Shown: positions 21,385 to 32,139 of the stretch, piece by piece | Layout of the letters: every line of letters begins with the position of its first letter | Numbering within the stretch: position 1 is the stretch's first letter | NCBI GenBank assembly: GCA_023053685.1 | Contig: JALIGW010000028.1 | Location: forward strand, 7,538,501 to 7,602,500 | Source of the DNA: Diadophis punctatus similis | Taxonomy: Eukaryota > Chordata > Lepidosauria > Squamata > Dipsadidae | Length of the DNA: 64,000 nt | Direction of reading: 5' to 3' | The notes under the pieces: model-generated | The model's database searches: none | The model's input: only the letters and a program-made list of their open reading frames with translations | Told to the model about the DNA's origin: nothing | Translations under genes and position numbers: made by a program

Positions 21385-21993
21385 ACAGTGGCGGCCCGGG
21401 CCATCCCCGCGCCTCTCGCCCTGCTCACCGGGCGTCTCTGCTCCGCCGTCGGAATCACTTTTGTTCGTTCTCCTGCTCACCGGGCTCTCCTGCTCCCCCT
21501 CCGCCAGCGCTGGGCTGCTGGAGTGACAGGGGGAGAAAGGAGATCTGGAGCCAGCCCAAGCCACTGCCGGCTCCCGAAGCGGGGAGGCGGGAGGTGAGGA
21601 AAGCCTCCCGCCTCCCCCACCCACCCACCTGGACGCCGACATTTGCGTCCTTTTGCACTCTGCGCATGCGCAGCGTTCTGCGCATGCGCAGAGGGCAAAA
21701 CTCAAATGGCGGCGTCCAGGCGGCCCCGCCCCCCGTCAATGTCCCGCTTAAAAAAAAAAATCTGGTCACTTTAGTATTAACAACTTACTGATATTAAAAG
21801 GCTCACGGATTAGTCACCCAGTTAACAATGCTTGTTGAGAGCCAGCTAAGGAGGAAAAAGAAGAAGAATTGCAATGTTGCTGCTTCACATTTTCTGTAGA
21901 AATTACTTCATACGGAATGGGCTTTACAGTATAAAATGGATGTATCAATTAAGATAGCAGTACACAGAAGGAATCAGAGCTGTTCTGCTAGAC

Positions 21994-22333
21994 CAGTGGT
22001 TCCCAACCTTTTTATGATCGAGTACCACTTGGAGGTCCCGTACAGTCGCCGCGTACCACCTGGTTCTAGAGAAACTAAATTCGATCAGATATCACTTTAT
22101 TTCCATAATTGTACTGTTCCTTTTTTGGCCCCGCGCATCCAGCAACTGGATTCTCGGGCCGCTGGGACAGTTGCAAATCGTTGCCAGATTATCTTGTGTT
22201 AAGCAGTAAACATTTTTGTGACGTAAAAAATAACTAACTAAAAATCGTTCATGACCCCGAAAGTGTTCGCGTACCACCTGGAAGGCCCTTGCGTACCACT
22301 AGTGGTACACGTACCACAGGTTGGGAACCACTG
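21994..22333. mobile_element. hAT MITE, CAGTGGTTCCCAACC ends
   Basis: Left CAGTGGTTCCCAACCTTTTT, right GGTTGGGAACCACTG, with an exact 8-bp duplication tgctagac (21986-21993 and 22334-22341), TA central. 340 bp and non-coding. The 'gcgtaccacctgg' word is repeated at both subterminal regions. Confidence 0.95.
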
Positions 22334-22341
22334 TGCTAGAC

Positions 22342-23178
22342 CATATCTCCTTTTCATTTCTTTATTCTAGTAGTAGTCATTTTCTTTTCCGATGTAAGTT
22401 CACATATGTTTACAATAACTCACTTCCTCATTTTTCTTTGTTTACTGTAGGAGGATTCGGTGATTTCCATTTACTTGTCATGCAGTTTGTCATACAGGAG
22501 TAATGCACATAGTTCTATTAAGAGGGTTACGGCAGTCTGGTAATTCAGAGGCTGGCTCTTTATGTCCCATCTGGGATGGGTTTGTTTTTCAGTGCTCTCA
22601 GGGCGTATGTCTATTTGACATCCTTCAGCTGCTCTGGTCCTGTGCTTGTGCCAGCTTTATCCTAAACTAGTTTGAGAAATCTCTGGACTGAGATTTAGGC
22701 AGCATTGTGTAAGTCCAGATAGCAGGCAACACCATTGTCCCACTGGGTGATTTCCCTCCTGTTGTGCCCTTCCACTCTTCTGTTCCAGAAGAATGGTATA
22801 ATTGCCAGTTGCTTTCTTTCCTGTGGACACATCTTCTTGAATATATATGCTTTTATATGAGAATATTTACATATTATACAGAGAGAGTGTGTGTTAAATT
22901 AAATTGATATATACAAAGTTGAAAGATCAAAATTCCTTTCTTACTTTCTCGGTGCCTCTAATATCTTCTATTGCTATCTTGATTAGGAATGTTGTAATAG
23001 CATTGCCTAGCAATATACAACACTGCTAACTTGGGACCTAGATTAGATTGGAACCCATTTAGTGAAACAAAATGAAATTACTATTTTCTTCCCTTGTGCA
23101 CGTATAATATAGCTAGCTCAAAGAAAGAAAAGAATATGTTGTATTTATTATTTTTAAGCACTATTGGTTTTATTATGA
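22342..23178. other. Unannotated sequence, nothing recognised
   Basis: AT-rich, with no gene or repeat end recognised. Confidence 0.45.
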
Positions 23179-24452
23179 TTAATTAAATTAATTAAATTAA
23201 TTAAATTATTAATAAAATAATATAAAATAAAATAAAATAAAATAAAATAAAACAATAATATAAAATAAAATAATAAAATAATATAAAATAAAATAAAATA
23301 ATAAAATAATAAAATAATAAAATAATAAAATAATAATAAAATAAAATAAAATAAAATAAAATAAAATAAAATAAAATAAAATAAAATAAAATAAAATAAA
23401 ATAAAATAAAATAAAATAAAATAAAATAAAATAATAAAATAAAATAAAATAAAATAAAATAATAAAATAATAAAATAAAATAAAATAAAATAAAATAAAA
23501 TAAAATAAATAATAATAATAAAATAAAATAATAAAATAAAATAAAATAAAATAAAATAAAATAAAATAAAATAAAATAATAAAATAAAATAAAATAAAAT
23601 AACATAAAATAAAATAATAAAATAAAATAAAATAAAATAAATAAAATAAAATAAAATAAAATAATAAAATAATAAGATAAAATAAAATAAAATAAAATAA
23701 AATAAAATAAAATAAAATAAAATAAAATAATAATAAATAAAATAAAATAAATAAATAAAATTAATAATAAAATTAAACTAAACTAAATTAAATTAAACTA
23801 AATAATAAAATAAAATAAAATAAAATAAAATAAAATAAAATAAAATAAAATAAAATAATAAAATAAAATAAAATAAAATAAAATAAAATAAAATAAAATA
23901 AAATAAAATAAAAAAATAAAATAATAATAAAATAATAAAATAAAATAAAATAAAATAAAATAATAATAAATAAAATAAATAAATAAATAAATAAAATAAT
24001 AAAATTAAACTAAATTAAATTAAAATAAATAAAATAATAAAATAATAAAATAAAATAAAATAATAAAATAAAATAAAATAAAATAAAATAAAATAATAAA
24101 ATAATAAAATAAAATAAAATAAAATAAAATAAAATAAAATAATAAAATAAAATAAAAATAAAATAAAATAAAATAAAATAAAATAAAATAAAATATAATA
24201 AAATATAATAAAATATAATAAAATAATAAAATAAAATAAAATAAAATAAAATAAAATAAAATAAAATAAAATAAAATAATAAAATAAAATAAAATAAAAT
24301 AAAATAAAATAAAATAAAATAAAATAAAATAAAATAAAATAAAATAAAATAATAAAATAAAATAAAATAAAATAAAATAAAATAAAATAAAATAAAATAA
24401 AATAAAATAAAATAAAATAAAATAAAATAAAATAAAATAAATAAAATAAAAC
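23179..24452. repeat. (TAAAA)n tract, about 1.27 kb
   Basis: A nearly pure A/T array of AAAAT pentamers with scattered AAT and AAAT variants. It opens with (TTAAA)n at 23179 and contains two divergent 'attaaactaaattaaa' islands at about 23758-23803 and 24001-24025. Long Phe/Ile/Leu/Tyr frames on the minus strand come from the repeat. No recognisable LINE tail abuts it. Confidence 0.97.
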
Positions 24453-24637
24453 CAACCAAATAGTAAAGGATCCTGGATCTCATTTAAGAATAATGCTTAG
24501 AAGGTACAGAAGTGATCTACCTTTTACTAATAGGCTGTAGGACTACCAAAATTAAGGGAAAACCATAAAAGTTTCTCTTTAGAAAGCCAGAAGAATTTTC
24601 TTCTTCACCTGTTTTCCCAATCCTTAATCCTTCTCTC
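24453..24637. other. Unannotated spacer
   Basis: Nothing recognised. Confidence 0.4.
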
Positions 24638-24764
24638 CAGTAGTGGGTTCTAAAAGCCTTTACTACTGGTTCGTGCGTAGCATTCCAGGTGGGTGGGCGG
24701 AGCCTCCCACCACCGGCGCTACCAGTTCTAAGAACTGAGCCGAACCGGGAGCAACCCATCGCTG
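24638..24764. mobile_element. Short hAT MITE, CAGTAGTGGGTTC ends
   Basis: 127 bp. Left CAGTAGTGGGTTCTAAA, right AGCAACCCATCGCTG. Flanks cttctctc (24630-24637) and cttcgctc (24765-24772) match 7 of 8. Closely related to 34178 but lacking its internal palindrome. Confidence 0.88.
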
Positions 24765-24772
24765 CTTCGCTC

Positions 24773-25241
24773 CCTTCCTTTTTCTTTCATTTTTTTAACT
24801 TTCAAGGGAACTTGTCTATACTAATGAGTAATGGTGTACTTACCTATACTCAGCATTTTGTTGCTCCAGAGGAATCTAGTAAAGAGAAAAAACAGGGGAT
24901 ACAAAGCAGGACTCTGTTCATTTTTGTATGTTTTGGGAGGGGTTGTTGTTCAGAAGTACATATGCTTTGGTCTTGGGGTCCTTTGGGTGCTCTGCTCTGA
25001 ATGAGTCCTTGATGATTTGGCTCTAGCAGCATCTGGTATGGTTGGACATATACAATAATCTTAGGAAGTCTGAACTATACTGTTGTTGTAATATATACTG
25101 TATATTCAGCTTATGGGTTGCCATTTGGAAGGTGGTGGAATCTTTGAGAATCAGTTAGCAATCTTGAATCAGAGAGAAGAACCTGATCTAGTTGCTCTCT
25201 CCATCATTACAACAGAAGTCTAATAATCTCTGTTAGATAAC
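24773..25241. other. Unannotated sequence, nothing recognised
   Basis: Overlapping frames on both strands near 24850-25032 have no recognisable product. Confidence 0.45.
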
Positions 25242-25475
25242 CAGTGGTGGGATTCAAATTTTTTACTACCGGTTCTGTGGGCGTGGCTTGGTGGGCGTGG
25301 CAGGGGAAGGATACTGCAAAATCCACATTTCCTCCTGATCAGCTGGGACTCGGGAGGCAGAGAATAGATGGGGGCAGGGCCAGTCAGAGGTGGTATTTGC
25401 CGGTTCTCCGAACTACTCAAAATTTCCGTTACTGGTTATCCAGAACTGGTCAGAACCTGCTGAAACCCACCTCTG
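25242..25475. mobile_element. hAT MITE, CAGTGGTGGGATTC ends
   Basis: Left CAGTGGTGGGATTCAAA, right CTGAAACCCACCTCTG. Flanks tagataac and ttgctaac match 6 of 8. Same family and orientation as 38154-38434. Confidence 0.85.
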
Positions 25476-25483
25476 TTGCTAAC

Positions 25484-25720
25484 CCACTGCAGCTGCCCCA
25501 TAACTAAGTGGTTTCTTTGCACATTGTGTTCAAGCACATTGTGTTGTGCATGAAGCATCCCAAAATTCCTTAAATACTAACTGATATAAATGTATCACCT
25601 TTACGATTAAAAGATTGATTTGATGTTTGTGTTTAATTTAATATGTTTGCATAAATTACAGCCCAGCTTATGAAGTAATACATGTTGTTACTGGAAGGAT
25701 GTAGAAAGAAACCCCAAACC
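25484..25720. other. Unannotated spacer
   Basis: Contains a short direct repeat 'caagcacattgtgtt' near 25520-25550. Nothing else recognised. Confidence 0.4.
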
Positions 25721-26521
25721 TAAAGTGACCCGATATTTTTTTTTAAGCGGGATGGGGGGGGCGGGCCCACCTGGGCGCCGCCATTTGTTTTGCCCTCTGC
25801 GCATGTGCAGAACTCTGCGCATGCGCAGAGGGCAAAACACAGCAAATGTCGGCGTCCAGGTTGGGGGGGGAGGCCTTTCCTCGCCTCCCGCCTCCCCTTT
25901 GGGAGCCAGCAGCCCTTCGGGAGTCCGCCTCCCCTTCGGGAGGCCTTTCCTCGCCTCCCGCCTCCCCTTCGGGAGCTGCCCTGGGGCAGGGCTGGCAAGC
26001 AACGAACGGGAGGCGGGAGACGGGGAAAGGAGGCAGCCGGCAGCTTACCTGCTCCAGACATCCAAGCGCCGCGGTCTCCCGGTCGCCCGCCCGGCCCCAG
26101 GGCAATGGCGGCAGCGAGGCGACGGGGGGAAGTAAGGGGAGGGGGACGAGGAAGGGCTGTTTGCGCCGCCGCCGGAGCTCAAACCGGCAACGGCAACGGC
26201 GATGGCTCCTCGTCCCTCACCCCTCCACCCGCATCCCAACAGCAGCGGCGCCTCCGAGGGCGGGGCTAGGGATGGGGCGGGGAAAGGAGAGGAGGAGCAG
26301 CCCCCCTTCCCCCTCTCCCCAGCAGGCAGCCGCCTCGCTGAAATTCCGCCCGACTTGCTTCCGGTACCTCTCTTTTGCTTCCCCTTCTAAGGTGACCAGA
26401 CGTCCCGCTGTTTCGGCATTCTTTTCAAAAAAGCGGGACTTTTTGAAAAGAATGCGGGACGCGGGACACACGCTTGAAAAGCGTGTCTGTCCCGCCAAAA
26501 GCGGGACGTCTGGTCACCTTA
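25721..26521. mobile_element. Composite foldback hAT element, TAAAGTGACC ends (copy 2)
   Basis: Left end TAAAGTGACC, right end GGTCACCTTA, and an exact 8-bp duplication cccaaacc (25713-25720 and 26522-26529); 801 bp. It is the reverse orientation of 20724-21773. The left part has an A/T run, the reverse of ATGGCGGC (25777-25784) and TGCGCATGCGCA (25816-25827). The middle has direct repeats of 'cctcgcctcccgcctcccct'. The right end is the T-shaped palindrome (26391-26521). Long frames on both strands reflect 65-75% GC and lack any known domain. Confidence 0.92.
26391..26521. repeat. T-shaped terminal palindrome of copy 2
   Basis: Outer stem CTAAGGTGACCAGACGTCCC with its complement, enclosing the same two inner hairpins as copy 1, with their order reversed because the element is inverted. 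Confidence 0.9.
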
Positions 26522-26529
26522 CCCAAACC

Positions 26530-28551
26530 TCCCAGCCCATAGCTGACCATATGTGACCACCCATGAGACACAAATCTACCACTGTGTGCAGACCACGGTT
26601 AAAGAAAACATAATTTGCTCTGATATGAAAACTCAGCCTCTTAGATTAAACCCTACATCCAATAAATTAATTCTGACTCCAGAGCCTCATTTCCAACTCA
26701 TCCAAGCATCTGAGCCTCCAATCCAGACGTTCTTGGATGAAACCCTGCATTTGGAGACTATGATGGTTTGTTTCCTTGTTTGTTTGTTTTTCATCTAGGA
26801 GCCCAGCCACCCTTGCTATTATTCCTGTGTCTCTTCTCTGTAGTAAGGGGCTGCCTCCATTTTATTTCTCCGTTTGAGCTAGCATGGGTAATAATGAGGC
26901 CTCTTGAAGTTTCGCGGCAGCTTTTCTTCCTCAGTTTGGTCAGTGCCAATTCCCCAAAGGCATCCATGGCAGCAGGTTAAATGTCTCCATGGAGATTTCA
27001 GTGGCTGCTTTCCTCTCTCCCTCCTCCTTCCACTGTGTCCTTCTCTAGATTGTTGGTTGTAAACAGCAGCAGCAAGATTTCCAGACCAGCAGAATCCTAC
27101 TCCAACCAGGTTCTCGACCCCCCCTTGCTTTGCAGCCCCACAACTACTTCAGCAAAGCAACGAAGCCATCTTGTTCCAATGGCCTGGTGACGGTGACAGT
27201 TGATGGATTATGGCTGATTTTTTCCCCTCCCCCTGTCTTGTCTGGCTTTTTCACTGCAGCTGCAGGAACCAGCTTGCCAAATGAAGAGTGATTCACAAAA
27301 GGGCTGGCATTATGGGCCAGAGGCCTTGGGATCTGGCAGATTTGCATATGCTGAGGGGCAAAATATACAGGGTGCATATCTCACCTCCTCTCTCAGTTGC
27401 CCAGCCTCTGCCAAGGATTAGACAACATGTAGCAGGAACACAGCAAGGTTTGGGTGGGGGGGAGGGGGGGTTCTGCAGGTGTTTTCCTCTTTCTGGTTCT
27501 TTTTCCCAGAAGGATGTGGGGGGGGAACTCATAGGAGAGGGGAGAAGACAGAAATATTTTTTTTTACTTTAGCCTTTACTGCACTTCGTTCTCAAATACA
27601 TTTTGCTAGTTCAATTAACTCATCCAAGTACAAGTTGCTGCTTTGTGTCATTTATTAAATAATTTATTCCACATCTTTTTTTCCTCCTCTTTTTTTCCCC
27701 TCTTTGCAATTGCAACCGATGTTCCAGAGCTGGGCTTTGTAATTCTCCTTTAAAAGGTCAGAGATTCAGTTTTTTGACACTATGTTAAAAGGAGGTAGGA
27801 ACTAGGGGTAGTTCAGATTCTGTTGAGGACTAAAACCATTTAAGTGTGGATCAGATATCAATGATCTGTGGATGTTAATGAACTATAATATCCCAAATCA
27901 AAACCCCAAGGGTGAGGATGCTGGGAGTTATAGTTCAGCAAATCTGGGTGACTAGACATTCATCACAACAGAAACAATGCTAAACTTAATTCATCAATCT
28001 AAAGGAAGCATTGTTTACAATAGAAAAACAGCATTTAGCATCAAAATAATCTCTTGTGGTTATGAAATTAAATAACAATATGTATGGGAGATGATCCATC
28101 CTATGATAGATACAGTAAATCGAATTATTAATAATATAATCCCAATCTTTTTTTCTAGAACCCTGGCCAAATGATAGGGTAATATGATTTGTGTGGATTC
28201 TGTTTTCAAATCTCCATTAAAGGATAAAGTTCTTTTTACATAATTATGATGTGACAGGGAGAGAGAAATATGCATGCATACCAATGTATCAAACAAATGA
28301 AAATATATCTTTGAGTTTTGTTCCATGATTCTAAGCTCACACAATAGGAAAGCTTGCTTCATAGAAATCAAAGGACAAGTTTAGTATATTCCTATTCATT
28401 TGATATGAATTAGGAAGTTTACTACCAAATTGAGACTGTGTCGGTATGATTTATTGATATCAGTCCTGTTTTTTATGACAGTTGTACAGTGGAAAGAAAT
28501 GCAAGATCATTTAGTTATTTCAAATGATATAATAATAGATGTGTTAGGACC
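26530..28551. other. Unannotated sequence, about 2 kb
   Basis: No exon or repeat end I can defend. A T-rich (GTTT)n patch lies near 26766-26792. The words 'aactataatatccca' (27882) and 'gggagttatagttc' (27922) form an imperfect inverted pair typical of a dispersed 'actacaactccca' repeat. Several 70-100-codon frames on both strands have no recognisable product. Confidence 0.45.
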
Positions 28552-28595
28552 GTGATGGCAAACCTATGGCACATGTGCCAGAAGGGCATTTGTAA
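28552..28595. mobile_element. hAT MITE left-end fragment
   Basis: 'gtgatggcaaacctatggca' followed by 'catgtgcca' matches the ends of the CAGTGATGGC family. No partner end or target duplication is seen. Confidence 0.6.
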
Positions 28596-28764
28596 AGCAA
28601 ATTCAAATGCTCCAGGTGTTTCTATAGTCTGAACCATTTCAAGATGGCATTATTTAGATGGGTTGAATGGGTTGAACTACAACTCCCATTATTGCCAATA
28701 TGGGCTGTGGTGATGAAAATTGCATTCTAATACATCCAGAGGTAGATGTGTGAGGATACATGAG
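28596..28764. other. Spacer with an 'actacaactccca' motif
   Basis: 'gaactacaactcccattatt' at 28673 is another dispersed copy of the word also seen at 27882, 54390 and 63588. Confidence 0.4.
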
Positions 28765-29001
28765 GAGCCGAGGTGGCGCAGTGGTTAAAAGCAGCACTGC
28801 AACCTACTTCAGCTGACTGCTAGTTCAGCAGTTCAGCTGTTCAAATCTCACCAGCTCAAGGTTGACTCAGCCTTCCATCCTTCTGAGGTCGGTAAAATGA
28901 GGACCCAGATTGTTGGGGGCAATATGCTGAACTCTGTAAACCGCTTAGAGAGGGCTGTAAAGCACTATGAAGCGGTATATAAGTCTAAGTGCTATTGCTA
29001 T
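28765..29001 (+). mobile_element. tRNA-derived SINE, Sauria type
   Basis: Full-length: GAGCCGAGGTGGCGCAGTGG head, box B-like GTTCAAATCTC, the shared body, and 'ctattgctat' at the end. Confidence 0.87.
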
Positions 29002-29089
29002 ACCACTGGTAGCTGAGAATTTCAGGGATCTGGCTTTCACATAACTTTTTTTTAAAATAGGACCATTACTGTACCTCCCCATGGCTAGT

Positions 29090-29425
29090 CAATTACTTGC
29101 AATTACCACAGAATCATTCATTATCTGAATCATATAAAACCAGACACATCACTAGAGGTCAAAATCATAGGGCTATGTCTGATTTACTTTGGCTACGTCA
29201 TAATTGCAAGTTCATTAGAGAAGTCAATGATGCTAGAATGGTTACTGGAACAAGAAAAAAGAGGCAAGCAAAAAACACTCTGGCTTGATAACATCAAATC
29301 TGATACAAGGATGAACATCCAACAAATGAAATGAGCTGTGCTTGACAGGGAAACATGGAGAGCATTTGCCTATAAAGTCACCAAAAGTTGGATATGACTG
29401 GATGGTTAAAACAACAACAACACTA
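29090..29425 (+). pseudogene. Bov-B/RTE LINE C-terminal and 3' end
   Basis: Plus-strand translation around 29240-29400 reads GTRKKRQAKN, then LDNIKSDT, then LDRETWRAFAYKVTKSW across stops. This is the C-terminal tail of Bov-B-type RTE proteins (GRPR..WLDDI...DR..WR..VH.VTKS). The 3' end 'ggatatgactggatggttaa' followed by (AAC)n is the standard Bov-B terminus. The copy is heavily 5'-truncated and dead. Bov-B is horizontally transferred among squamates and mammals. Confidence 0.85.
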
Positions 29426-29933
29426 CATAGAAAGGAAATTTTTACATACTCAAACTATTGAATCCTAAGAGACTCTGGCAAGTACTCCACTAATAGATTA
29501 TATGGATATTTCCCCCAGTGTTCACACTTACCATTTTCATAATAATAACTGTGCAACCAAGTTACCTGAGTACTAATGATGTCAAAAAAAGATATAACCA
29601 GTGAAAAAGAGAGGGGGAGGAGAGATTGAGATTATTATTTTGTGCCATCAATTTACTCTTGAGTGCCTGGACAAGTCCCTGCAGTTTTCTTGGCAACATT
29701 TTTGGAAATAATTTGCCCTTGTTTTCTTCCTAGGGTTGAGATAAAATCACTTGTCCAAAGACACCCAGTTGGCTTTGTTCTTAAGGACTAAAATTCAGTC
29801 TCCTGGTGGCTAGCCTGGTCCTTTATCCACTACATCAATGTGGCTTTCAAAACAAAATTAAGCATTTAATTTCTAGCCAAAGAATACTTAAAGTACTTCT
29901 CAAGCTTCTGGCCCTTAAAGTTTCCATCTTTGC
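29426..29933. other. Unannotated sequence, nothing recognised
   Basis: No gene or repeat end recognised. Confidence 0.4.
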
Positions 29934-30226
29934 CAGAGGTGGGTTCCTCCTGGTTTGCACTGGTTCTATAGAACCGATAGTAAACCGGTGGTGATGTCAC
30001 GGAGCCGGTTCTGTTGGTGCCGGTCCATGGATGCCGCCATCTTGTTTTTGACTTCTTCTTTTTGGCTATTTTTTGCGGGTTTTTGCTTCTGTGCATGCGC
30101 AAAAGCCAAGTTTTCAGCACTGCGCATGCACGCGCGCACTTGCACCATGTGGCATGCAATGTGCGCGCAGCCACATGGCGCAGGATGAAGCAAATGGGCG
30201 GCGAGGTAAGTTAGAACCCACCCCTG
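29934..30226. mobile_element. hAT MITE, CAGAGGTGGGTTCC ends
   Basis: Left CAGAGGTGGGTTCCTCC, right TAGAACCCACCCCTG, and an exact 8-bp duplication atctttgc (29926-29933 and 30227-30234). It contains GCCGCCATCTTG (30033-30044, a YY1-type site), 'gtgcatgcgcaaaagcc' near 30091 and 'tgcgcatgcacgcgcgc' at 30121. Confidence 0.95.
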
Positions 30227-30234
30227 ATCTTTGC

Positions 30235-31809
30235 TGAAAAGAAAACAGTTCTAGCTTCCCATATAAATGTCTATATACTTTGTCTGTAAAATTTTATTGA
30301 TGATAGCATCCTAATTCAACCTCCTGCCAATGCTGTTATTAAAATATTCTTGATAGATGCCATTCATTCGCTTCTTATGATGAAGGAAAATTCACCATTT
30401 TCCAAGATGATCTATTCCACTATCATTCAGCATTAAATATGACTCTTTTAATATGTTTTTTTTTCATTTGAATTCCTTGGTCTCTTCCCTGAAGCAATAA
30501 GAAAAAAAAACCTATTTTAAATATGTGGAAATATATATCATTCCATTTTCTAAACATCTCTTTTCTAAACTAAGGACATCCAACGTCTGTCAACTTTTGT
30601 CACATAATTTGAACTTCAGGCTCCTGTCCATCTTCATTTTTTTAAACATACTCAGTTGGTTAACCTTAAAGTTAAATCCTTCTTAACTAACATTCTGCAG
30701 AACATGTGAGGCCATTCCTGGTAAGACTGGACAGAACAAGATATTATTCCTTTTCACAGTCTGGATCTTTACATTGCTGCAAGCAAGAATTACATTTGTC
30801 TTTTTAACTGCTACTGCATTATCCTGCTGACTCATGTTCAGCCTAGAGTCCACTAAAAAGAGTATTTTGACATATACTGCTGTCAAACCAACCCAAGTCC
30901 TGTATTTAAGTAACAGATTCTTCTAAACTAAATTCCATTTTTCTCTGTTTTTCCTTTTCCCCAAACTCAATCTTACAACAATGTATAATGTTAGTTGTCA
31001 ATTTAGAATACATGGTTTTTATATTTGTACTTTTTGTTGCATCATTCTTATGATAGCACTATTGTTTGTTTGTTTACATTTACATTTATCTCTGCTGACA
31101 TGCAGTTTGTTATTTTGACCCTCTTCCTCATCCTGTCAAGATCACATTTGAATCCTGTTTTCATCCTCTAAGGTCTTGGCTAATTCAGCCAAATTAGTGT
31201 CATCTACAAAGTTTAAGACAATTTCCCTTCAACCACGACATTGACAAAAATTATTGAATGATTCCAAGCCAAGAGAAGCCTGCAGCCGCCCAGTCACTGG
31301 GTCTGGTCCATCAGTTTTACGGTCCGTTGTCAATTTTTCTCCTTCTCCTTTTCCTTCTGTTCACTGTTCAAGCATCTGAGGCATTGCTTCCTCAGATTTT
31401 GATCCCCATGGCTGCCATTCTAATCTTTAAAAAGTGTCTTCCAGTACCTTAAAGACACACACATTAAGAGAGGCATAAACATTCAGAGATAAGATTACCT
31501 CATGAGATGTATGAATTGTGTGTATATGTATATATGTTGAGGTAAGCAATATTATACAAAATGCAGAAATCAGACACAAAATGGTAAGCCAAATAAAGTT
31601 GACAGATAAGAAACAAGAAAAAGAAATACAGTTAATCTTCCATGGCTAGGATACTATCAGTGGGTTTTTTGATTGTACTTTTTACTTTTGCTTTTTTGTA
31701 TCATAGTTTTACTGTATTTGTAAACTGCCAAGAGTTGAAATGAATGTGGTGAAATAGAAATCAAATACATACATACCGTACATACATGCATGCATGCAAT
31801 GCATGCATA
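30235..31809. other. Unannotated sequence with an old dispersed repeat
   Basis: At 31088-31220 the words 'cctgtcaagatcacatttgaatcc' (broken up here) and 'gtgtcatctacaaagtt' recur, diverged, at 42835-42900. This suggests an old amniote interspersed repeat, possibly of CR1 lineage. The frame 31258-31452 is hydrophobic with no recognisable product. A (CATG)n-like palindromic patch is at 31775-31808. Confidence 0.35.
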
Positions 31810-32139
31810 CATGTAGTCCTTGACTAATGACCACAATTGGGGCTCAAATTTTGGTTGCTAAGCGACAGTTATTAAGTAAGATTGGCTCCATTTTACGCCC
31901 TTTCTTTGCCCATTGACTTTGCTTTGGCAGGAGGTCACAAAAGGTGATTGTATGATCCTGGCACATTGCATCCGTCATTAATATGAACCAGTTGCCAAGC
32001 ATCCAAATTTTGATCACATGACCATGGGGATGATGCAACAGTAATGAATGTGAACAAAGGTCATACATCACTTTTTTCAGGGCTGCTGTAACTTTGAATA
32101 GTCACTAAACAAGTTGTTGTAAGTTGAGGACTATCAGTG
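31810..32139. mobile_element. Snake MITE with 'gtagtccttgac' ends, mariner-like
   Basis: Left CATGTAGTCCTTGACTAATG and right TAAGTTGAGGACTATCAGTG are imperfect inverted repeats. TA precedes the left end; the right TA has decayed to CA. Internal words such as 'aaccagttgccaagca' and 'tgatcacatgaccatgggga' belong to an abundant snake repeat I recall. No coding. Confidence 0.75.

Larger units (their letters stand above)
20724..21773. mobile_element. Composite foldback hAT element, TAAGGTGACC ends (copy 1)
   Basis: Left end TAAGGTGACCAGACG, right end CTGGTCACTTTA, and an exact 8-bp duplication gtattaac (20716-20723 and 21774-21781), so the whole 1,050 bp inserted as one unit. From the left: a T-shaped terminal palindrome (20724-20859); a segment opening 'cagtgctccccaactgctgt' that resembles another hAT end; two tandem 184-188-bp palindromes; a GC-rich stretch; two NRF1-like TGCGCATGCGCA sites (21661-21672 and 21679-21690); ATGGCGGC at 21706-21713; then an A-run. 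Copy 2 at 25721-26521 is in the opposite orientation and shares both ends but not the tandem palindromes. No transposase is encoded; GC-rich frames are artefacts. Confidence 0.92.

Noticed and set aside
23201..24483. Long minus-strand frames of Phe/Ile/Leu/Tyr
   Set aside because: They translate the (TAAAA)n tract; the composition is that of the simple repeat.
25720..26556. Long overlapping frames up to 236 codons
   Set aside because: High GC lowers stop frequency; proline/arginine-rich in all frames, no known domain, and wholly inside a MITE with exact target duplications.
31258..31452. Hydrophobic 64-codon frame as a membrane peptide
   Set aside because: T-rich sequence gives Leu/Phe by composition; nothing else supports a gene.
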